Below are positions 55,740-64,000 of a DNA stretch of 64,000 nt, one piece after another. The position numbers and the translations under genes are program-made. Source of the stretch: Triticum aestivum (Eukaryota; Streptophyta; Magnoliopsida; Poales; Poaceae); NCBI RefSeq assembly GCF_018294505.1, contig NC_057803.1:688418678-688482677 (forward strand), read 5' to 3'. The notes beneath the pieces were generated by a model, which had not been told where the DNA came from, searched no databases, and saw only the letters and a list, made by a program, of their open reading frames with translations. Position 1 is the stretch's first letter. Each line of letters starts with the position of its first letter.

Positions 55740-57783
55740 ACCAACTTAGGCCAAAAGCCTAAGCTTGGGGGAGTATGTATTTCTCACCGACATTACATTT
55801 ATGCTCACACACTCATTGGTAGATGGCGGTGCTCATACTTTTTCATTGTATCATCCATGCTAGTTTATTTTCCTTTTTATGCTTTCTTCTTGTGTGTTTA
55901 ATAAACCTTAAGAAAAACAAAAAAAATTAGTTGTAGCTTTTAATTAGTTTACTTTCCATGCTTGTAGTAGTAATTAAAAAGAAAACCCAAAAAGATTCCA
56001 TGTTCTTCTTTTGCTTGTTGGGAGCGTTCCCGTGTAAATAGTTTTATTTCTTTTCTTTTATTTGGGGGTCGATAGGAGAAGACCATGATTAAATTGTTGA
56101 AGTGGCTCTTATATGCATTATTTTTTATCTGACAAAAGAGCCCATATTGCCTTGTCTTCTCCTGTTTGTTGAATGCCTGCAGATTCCAGCTTAGTCCAAT
56201 GCACGTGCACTATTATTATTATTCACATCGTTCGGTCGTGCAGGTGAAGGGCAATTATGATGATATATGATGGACTGGCTGAGATGAGAAAAGCTAGTAT
56301 GAACTCAACCTCTTTTGTTTTTGTAAATATGATTAGTTCATCATTCCTGATTCATCCTATTATGAATAAACATGTTTGCAATGACAACTAGAGATCATAG
56401 TTTCTTGTGCCATGCTTGATTAGCTATGAGTTATAATGGTTTACCTTGCGTGCGAACATGCTATTAAAATGGTTATGATGTGGTATGATAGGGTGGTATC
56501 CTCCTCTGAATGATTTAAGTGACTTGACTTGGCACATGTTCACGCATGTAGTTGAAACAAAATCAACATAGCCTTCACGATATTTATGTTCATGGTGGAT
56601 TATATCCTACTCATGCTTGCATTCGGTGTTGATTAATTTTAATGCATGTTCATGACTGTTGTCGCTCTCTAGCTGGTCGCTTCCTAGTCTTTTGCTAGCC
56701 TTCACCTGTACTAAGCGGGAATACTGCTTGTGCATCCAATCCCTTAAACCCCAAAGTTATTCCACATAAGTCCACTATACCTACCTATATACGGTATCTA
56801 CCTGCCGTTCCAAGTAAATTTGTATGTGCCAAACTCTAAACCTTCAAATAAATATCATGTTTCGTATGCTCGAATAGCTCATGTATCAACTAGGGATGTC
56901 TGTATCTTCCATGTTAGGCGGGTTATTCTCAAGAGGAGTGGACTCCGCTCCTCACTCACGAGATAAATGGCTGGTCACCGGGATGCCCAGTCCCATGATT
57001 TATGCAAACTAAATCAAAATAATTGCAAACAAAACTCCCCGTGGGACTCTTGTTAGTTGGAGGCACTCATTGTTTCGAGCAAGCCATGGATTGATGCTTG
57101 TGGTGGAAGGGGGAGTATAAACTTTACCATTCTGTTTGGGAACTGCATGTAATGTGTGTAGCATGGAAGATATCGCCATCTCTTGGTTGTTATGTTGATA
57201 ATGAAATTATACCGCTCAAAATATCATTCACCTCTGTTTTAAAACCGAGCTCTGGCACCTCTACAAATCCCCGCTTCCCTTTGCGAAGGGCCTATCTATT
57301 TACTTTTATGTTGAGTCATCATCCTCTTATTAAAAAGCACCAGTTGGAGAGCACTGCTGTCATTTGCATTCATTATTATTAGTTTACATTGAGTATGACT
57401 TGACTGGATCTCTTTTACCATGAATTACAATGTCTAGTCAGTCCTTGGTCTTTAAAGGTGCTCTGCATTTATGTTTTGCGGTCTCAGAAAGGGCTAGCGA
57501 GATACCATCTTGTTATATCATATTATGATTGTTTTGAGAAAGTGTTGTCATCCGAGATTTATTATTATGGTTCGCTAGTTGATTATGCTATTGATATGAG
57601 TAAACTTGAGACCTATGCGTTATTGTGAATGTGGTTAGTTATAATCTTTGCTGAAAACTTGAATGTTGGCTTTACATATTTACAACAACAAGAGCAAACA
57701 GAGTTTGTAAAAGTTTTTCTTTATCACTTTCAGTTTGTCAACTGAATTGCTTGAGGACAAGCAAAGGCTTAAGCTTGGGGAGT
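55740..57783 (+). other. F2 sequence downstream of ORF2, ending in a PPT
   Basis: The first half parallels F1 48571-49605 and begins with AAGCCTAAGCTTGGGGGAG (near 55757). The second half (from about 56776) is absent from the F1 part in the window. It ends GGCTTAAGCTTGGGGAGT, the polypurine tract touching the 3' LTR. A 94-codon frame at 57098-57382 has no motif. No gene was recognised. Confidence 0.75.
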
Positions 57784-58714
57784 TGATACGTCTCCAACTT
57801 ATCTACTTTTCCAAATACTTTTCCCTTGTTTTGGACTCTAACTTGCATGATTTGAATGGAACTAACCCGGACTGACGTTGTTTTCAGCAGAATTACCATG
57901 GTGTTATTTATGTGCAGGAGCAAACGTTCTCGGAATGACCTGAAACTTCACGGAGACACTTTTCAGAAAATAAGAAAAATACCTGCCAAAGATGAAGGCC
58001 AGGGGGGCCACCACCTTGCCACGAGGGTGGGGGGCGCGTCTGCCCCCTAGGGCGCGCCCCCCTACCTCGTGGGCCCCTTGTTGCCTCTCTGACTCCAACT
58101 CCACCTCCATATATTGAGTTTCGGGGAGAGAAAAATCAGAGAGAAGAAATCATTGCGTTTTACGATACGGAGCCGCCGCCAAGCCCTAAAACCTCTCGGG
58201 AGGGCTGATATGGAGTCCCTCCGGGGCTCCAGAGAGGGGAATCCGTCGCCATCATCATCACCAACCATCTTCCATCACCAATTTCATGATGCTCACCACC
58301 GTGCGTGAGTAATTCCATCGTAGGCTTGCTGGGCGGTGATGGGTTGGATGGGATCTATCATGTAATCGAGTTAGTCTTGTTAGGGTTTGATCCCTAGTGT
58401 CCACTATGTTCTGAGATTGATGTTGCTATGACTTTGCTATGCTTAATGCTTGTCACTAGGGCCCGAGTGCCATGATTTCAGATCTGAACCTATTATGTTT
58501 TCATCAATATATGAGTGTTCTTGATCCTATCTTGCAAGTCTATAGTCACCTATTATGCGTTATGATCCGTTAACCCCGAAGTGACAATAATCAGGATACT
58601 TAGCGGTGATGACCGTAGTTTGAGGAGTTCATGTATTCACTATGTGTTAATGCTTTGTTTCGGTTCTCTATTAAAAGGAGGCCTTAATATCCCTTAGTTT
58701 TCGTAAGGACCCCG
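57784..58714 (+). repeat. 3' LTR of F2, first 931 bp
   Basis: This matches 49606-50517 of the 5' LTR with an extra CG-rich stretch (58037-58058). It has CCACGAGG (58019), GGCGCGCC (58051), CCTCGTGG (58065) and TATA-like CATATATT (58108). It stops at AAGGACCCCG, where the Sabrina-type LTR begins; the rest would lie beyond the window. Confidence 0.85.
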
Positions 58715-60359
58715 TGATGTCTACTACACAACCTTCTTGTAGACGTTGTTGGGCCTCCAAGTGCAGAGGTTTGTAGGACAGTAGCAAATTCCCCTCAAGT
58801 GGATGACCTAAGGTTTATCAATCCGTAGGAGGCATAGGATGAAGATGGTCTCTCTCGAGCAACCCTGCAACCAAATAACAAAGAGTCTCTTGTGTCCCCA
58901 ACACACCCAATACAATGGTAAATTGTATAGGTGCACTAGTTCGGTGAAGAGATAGTGAAACAAGTGGTATATGGATAGTAGATAAAGGTATTTGTAATCT
59001 GAAATAATAAAAAAGCAAGGTATCAAGTGATAAAAGTGAGCGTAAACGGTATTGTAATGCGTGGAAATAAGGCCTAGGGTTCATACTTTCGCTAGTGCAA
59101 GTTCCCTCAACAATACTAACATAATTGGATCACATAACTATCCCTCAACATGCAACAAAGAGTCACCCCAAAGTCACTAATAGCGGAGAACGAATGAAGA
59201 GATTATGGTAGGGTACGGAACCACCTCAAAGTTATTCTTTCCAATCAATCCGTTGGGCTATTCCTATAAGTGTCACAAATAGCCCTAGAGTTCGTACTAG
59301 AATAACACCTTAAGACACAAATCAATCAAAACCCTAATGTCACCTAGATACTCCAATGTCACCTCAAGTATCCATGGGTATGATTATACGATATGCATCA
59401 CACAATCTCCGATTCATCTATTCAACCAACACAAAGGACCTCAAAGAGTGCCCCAAAGTTCTACCGAACAATCACGACGAAAACGTTTGCCAACCCCTAT
59501 GCATAGGTTCATGGGCGGAACCCGCAAATTGATCACCAAAACATACATCAAGTGAATCACGTGGTATCCCATTATCACCACAGATACGCACGGCAAGACA
59601 TACATCAAGTGTTCTCAAATCTATAAAGACTCAATCCGATAAGATAACTTCAAAGGGGAAACTCAATTCATTACAAGAGAGTAGAGGGGGGAGAAACATC
59701 ATAGGATCCAAATAGAATAGAAAAGCTCGCGATACATCAAGATCGTATCACCTCAAGAACACGAGAGAGAGAGAGATCAAACACATAGCTACTGGTACAT
59801 ACCCTCAGCCCCGACGGTGAACTACTCCCTCCTCGTCATGGAGAGCACCGGGATGATGAAGATGGCCACCGGAGAAGGATTGCCCCATTCGGCAGGGTGC
59901 CGGAACGGGTCTAGATTGGTTTTTGGTGGCTACGGAGGCTTCTGGTGGCGCAACTCCCGATCTATTGTGCGTTCTAGAAGTTTTAGGGTACGGCGATATA
60001 TATGGGTGCAGGAAGTACGTCGGAGGAGCCTCGTGGGCCCCACGAGGTAGGGGGGGCGCGCCCCCTACCCTCGTGAGCTCCTCTTTCATCTTCTGACGTA
60101 GGGTCCAAGTCTATCTGGTAGGTTTCCTTCCAAAAAATAACTTCTCCAGTTGATTTCGTTCCGTTTCGACTCCGTTTGATATTCCTTTTCTTCGAAACAC
60201 TGAAATAGGCATAAAATAGCAAATCTGGGTTGGGCCTCCGGTTAATAGGTTAGTCCCAAAAGTAATATAAAAGTGGATAATAAAGCCCAAAACTGCCCAA
60301 AACAATAGATAATATAGCATGGAGCAATCAAAAATTATAGGTACGTTGGAGACGTATCA
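58715..60359 (-). repeat. 3' LTR of Sabrina-type element
   Basis: On the + strand it runs TGATGTCTACTACAC...GGAGACGTATCA. It carries CCTCGTGG, CCACGAGG and GGCGCGCC (60029-60076) and, on the minus strand, a TATATATCGCC box near 59995. The last part is close to the solo LTR at 45797-47379; the first part differs, so it is another subfamily. Confidence 0.82.
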
Positions 60360-63300
60360 GCATCCCCAAGCTTAATTCCTGCTCGTCCTCGAGTAGGTAA
60401 ATGATAAAAAAGAATTTTTGATGCGGAGTGCTACTTGGCATAATTTTAATGTAATTCTTCTTAATTGTGGTATGAATATTCAGATCCATAAGATTCAAGA
60501 CAAAAGTTCATATTGACATAGAAATAGTAATACTTCAAGCATACTAACTAAGCAATCATGTCTTCTCAAAATGACATGGCCAAAGAAAGTTATCCCTACA
60601 AAATGATATAGTCTGGCTATGCTCTATCTTCACCACACAAAGTATTTAAATCATGCACAACCCCGATGGCAAGCCAAGCAATTGTTTCATACTTTTAATA
60701 TTCTCAAACCTTTTCAATCTTCACGCAATACATGAGCGTGAGCCATGGACATAGCACTATAGGTGGAATAGAATGGTGGTTGTGGAGAAGACAAAAAGGA
60801 GAAGATAGTCTCACATCAACTAGGCGTATCAACGGGCTGTGGAGATTCCCATCAATAGATATCAATGTGACTGAGTAGGGATTGCCATGCAACGGATGCA
60901 CTAGAGCTATAAGTTTATGAAAGCTCAACAAAAGAAACTAAGTGGGTGTGCATCCAACTTGCTTGCTCATGAAGACCTAGGGCATTTTGAGGAAGCCCAT
61001 CATTGGAATATACAAGCCAAGTTCTATAATGTAAGATTCCCACTAGTATATGAAAGTGACAACATAGGAGACTCTCTATCATGAAGATCATGGTGCTACT
61101 TTGAAGCACAAGTGTGGTAAAAGGATAGCAGCATTGCCCCTTCTCTCTTTTTCTCTCATATTTTTGGGGCCTTCTCCTTTTTTATGGCCTCTTTTCTCCT
61201 TTTTTTATTTGGGCTTCTTTGGCCTCTTTTATTTATTTATTTTCGTCCAGAGTCTCATCCCGACTTATGGGGGGAATCATAGTCTCCATCATCCTTTCCT
61301 CACTGGGACAATGCTCTAATAATGATGATCGTCACACTTTTATTTTCTTACAACTCAAGAATTACAACTCGATACATAGAACAAGATATGACTCTATATG
61401 AATGCCTCTGGCAGTGTACCGGGATGTGCAGTGACTCAAGAGTGACATGTATGAAAGAATTATGAACGGTGGCTTTGCCACAAATACGATGTCAACTACA
61501 TGATCATGCAAAGCAATATGACAATGATGGAGCGTGTCATAATAAACAGAACGGTGGAAAGTTGCATGGCAATATATCTCGGAATGGCTATGGAAATGCC
61601 ATGATAGGTAGGTATGGTGGCTGTTTTGAGGAAGGTATATGGTGGGTGTATGGTACCGGCGAAAGGTGCGTGGTATTAGAGAGGCTAGCAATGGTGGAAG
61701 GGTGAGAGTGCGTATAATCCATGGACTCAACATTAGTCATAAAGAACTCATATATTTATTGCAAAAATCTATTAGTTATCGAAAAGTACTACTTGCATGC
61801 TCCTAGGGGGATAGATTGGTAGGAAAAGACCATCGCTCGTCCCCGACCGCCACTCATAAGGAAGACAATCAATAAATAAATTATGCTTCGACTTCATCAC
61901 ATAACGGTTCACCATACGTGCATGCTATGGGAATCACAAACTTCAACACAAGTATTTCTCAAATTCACAACTACTCAACTAGCACGACTTTGATATTATT
62001 ATCCTCATATCTCAAAACAATCATCAAGTATCAAACTTCTCTTAGTATTCAACACACTCATAAGAGAATTTTATTATTCTTGAATACCTAGCATATTAGG
62101 ATTTTAAGCAAATTACCATGCTATTTAAGACTCTCAAATTAATCTAAGTGAAGCATGAGAGTTCATCTATTTCTTCAAAATAAAACTACCACCATGCTCT
62201 AAAAGATATAAGTGAAGCACTAGAGCAAATGACAAACTACTCCGAAAGATATAAGTGAAGATCAATGAGTAGTTGAATAGTTATGCAACTATGTGAAGAC
62301 TCTCTAACATTTAAGAATTTCAGATCTTGGTATTTTATTCAAACAGCAATCAAAGCAAAAGAAAATGACATCTAAGAATAGCAAACATCATGTGAAGAAG
62401 CAAAAACTTAGGATCAACCGATACTAACCGATAGTTGTTGAAGAAGAAAGGTGGGATGCCAACCGGGGCATCCCCAAGCTTAGACGCTTGATACTTCTTG
62501 AAATATTATCTTGGGGTGCCTTGGGCATCCCCAAGCTTGAGCTTTTGTGTCTCCTTAATTCCTCTCATATCACGGTCTCCCTAAATCTCAAAAGCTTCAT
62601 CCACACAAAACTCAACAAGGACTCGTGAGATAAGTTAGTATAAACCATTGCAAAAACCTTATCATACTCTACTGTAGTAAATCACTAAAATTATTATTCA
62701 ACATTGAATACTAAATGCCTCTGCATATTTAATAGTCCTATCCTCAAATAGAATCATTAAAGAAGCAAACATATGCAAACAATGCAAACATAACAGCAAT
62801 CTGCCTAAACAGATAGTCTGTAAAGAATGCTGCAACATCCATACTTCCCTAGCTCCAAAAATTATGAAAGAAAATTCCCACTGTAGTAAATTTATCAGAG
62901 CTTAATATGCAAAAGGTTTCAACATTTTATCACATTCTGACTTTTCTAGGGAATTATTGCAACAGCGGTAAACTTTCTGTTTTCAAACAGCAACATGTAT
63001 ACTTGTAACATAGGCATAGTAAAGGCTATCAATGCCACTTTTATTGAAATAAAAGATGCATAATATTGTTCTAAATAACAGCAAGCAAATCCTAACAAAA
63101 TAAATTGACGCTCCAAGCAAAACACATATCATGTGGTGAATAAAAATATAGCTCCAAGTAAAGTTACCGATGAACGAAGACGAAAGAGGGGATGCCTTCC
63201 GGGGCATCCCTAAGCTTAGGCTCTTGGCTATCCTTTAATATTACCTTGGGGTGCCTCGGGCATCCCCAGGCTTAGTCTCTTGCCACTCCTTATTCCATAG

Positions 63301-64000
63301 TCCATCGAATCCTTACCCAAAACTTGAAAACTCCACAACACAAAACTTAAAGTAGAAAACTCGTAAGCTCCGTTAGTATAAGAAAATAAATCACCACTTC
63401 AAGGTACTGTAATGAACTCATTCTTTATTTATATTGGTGTTAAACCTACTGTATTACAACTTCTATATGGTTTATAAACTATTTTACTAGCCATAGATTC
63501 ATCAAAATAAGCAAACAACACACGAAAAACAGAATCTGTCAAAAACAGAACAGTCTGTAGTAATCTGGATCAAACGTATACTTCTAGAACTCATAAAATT
63601 CTAAAATAAATTGCTCGACCTGAAGAATTTATCTATTAATCACCTTCAAAAATAATTAACTAAATATCACTCTCCAAATAAAAATGGCAGCAGTTCTCGT
63701 GAGCGCTAAAGTTTCTGTTTTTTGACAGCATGATCAACAAGACTTTCCCCAAGTCTTCCCAAAGGTTCTACTTGGCTCAAACACTAATTAAAAGAATAAA
63801 ACCACATCTAAACAGAGGCTAGATGCATTATTTATTACTAAAAAGTAACAAAAAGCAAGGAATAAAAATAAAGTTGGGTTGCCTCCCAACAAGCGCTATC
63901 GTTTAACGCCCCTAGCTAGGCATAATGATTTCAATGATGCTCACATAAAGGATAAGAATTGAAACATAAAGAGAGCATCACGAAGAATATTACTAGCACA
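60360..64000 (-). other. Internal 3' region of Sabrina-type element, non-coding
   Basis: This is 3.6 kb of AT-rich sequence without a convincing ORF. It contains a pyrimidine-rich stretch (61137-61250), two related units with hairpins built on GGGATGCC/GGCATCCC and CTTGGGGTGCC/GGGCATCCCCAAG (62453-62535 and 63189-63270), and a hairpin GTTGGG/CCCAAC (63873-63891) near the end. Confidence 0.65.

Larger units (their letters stand above)
49606..58714 (+). mobile_element. Copy F2: non-autonomous Athila-lineage Gypsy element
   Basis: F2 consists of a complete 5' LTR, tRNA-Asp primer site, open gag-protease frame, U3-like block, ORF2, 3' untranslated part with PPT, and the first 931 bp of the 3' LTR before a Sabrina-type element interrupts it. 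The two LTRs differ by roughly 4% plus a 20-30-bp indel in the overlapping part (by eye). The exact start at the first LTR base after GTCCAC suggests insertion into F1. Confidence 0.78.
58715..64000 (-). mobile_element. Sabrina-type Gypsy element, minus orientation, runs off the window
   Basis: A 1645-bp LTR (58715-60359) is followed by internal sequence to the window end. The orientation follows from the LTR end TGATACGTCTCC on the minus strand and the purine tract GAATTAAGCTTGGGGATGC just before it (60360-60378). The internal part seen is the 3' region of the element and has no long frame. The left target duplication should be CCCCG (58710-58714). Confidence 0.78.

Noticed and set aside
57098..57382. 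94-codon frame in the F2 downstream region
   Set aside because: Isolated, no motif, and inside the untranslated 3' part of the element.
32162..58714. F1 and F2 as a tandem array sharing one LTR
   Set aside because: F1 lacks the PPT and about 1 kb before the F2 LTR, and the join is at the first LTR base, which fits a nested insertion better.
1..64000. CRISPR arrays, bacterial operons, rRNA or tRNA genes
   Set aside because: None seen; the only tRNA-related sequences are retroelement primer-binding sites.

Overview
The window is plant nuclear DNA from a Triticeae grass (wheat, Aegilops, barley or rye). Evidence: two host genes with intron or codon features of grasses, followed by about 55 kb of nested LTR retrotransposons of types typical of Triticeae (SIRE/Maximus, BARE/WIS/Angela, CRM/Cereba, Sabrina and Athila-like Gypsy). 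No bacterial genes, CRISPR arrays, rRNA or tRNA genes were seen. Family names come from recognition of LTR ends, primer-binding sites and protein motifs, not from a database search.

Region 1 (1-9577), gene-bearing edge. The window opens in an intron holding a tiny LTR element (TRIM/SMART type). The last two visible exons (455-859 and 1954-4217, + strand) encode the C-terminal part of an ELF6/REF6-type JmjC histone demethylase with a four-zinc-finger tail; its JmjN/JmjC exons lie upstream of the window. A Stowaway-like MITE, a small minus-strand gene (5479-5757), two arrays of short degenerate motifs, and a truncated minus-strand Copia element whose LTR carries an (AT)n expansion follow.

Region 2 (9578-32116), a Maximus/SIRE-like Copia element with its 5' LTR truncated. 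It has gag, pol, an env-position 3' ORF and a complete 3' LTR. Two later insertions split it: a nearly complete CRM-type centromeric Gypsy element (13678-21561, TSD GAACA) inside pol, and a BARE/WIS-type solo LTR (25262-26982, TSD GTCCT) inside the 3' ORF. LTR divergence (about 2.9% for the host, 1.3% for the CRM copy, counted by eye) agrees with the nesting order.

Region 3 (32162-64000), Athila-lineage Gypsy elements. Two related copies (F1 and F2) each carry a tRNA-Asp primer site, a gag-protease ORF and a second ATHILA ORF-1-like ORF, but no reverse transcriptase or integrase, so they look non-autonomous. F1 is interrupted by an Angela element (32507-41244, minus strand, TSD AAGGA) and a Sabrina-type solo LTR (45797-47379, TSD CCCTG). 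F2 appears to be inserted into the 3' part of F1. The last LTR of F2 is in turn broken by a Sabrina-type element that runs off the window.

The most interesting signal is that two unrelated lineages here each carry a promoter-like block directly upstream of their extra 3' ORF. In F1/F2 that block is homologous to the U3 promoter part of their own LTR, including a palindromic CCACGAGG / GGCGCGCC / CCTCGTGG module. In Maximus it is a CCAAT plus TATAAATA arrangement followed by a host-like 5' leader. This suggests independent transcription of the 3' ORFs.
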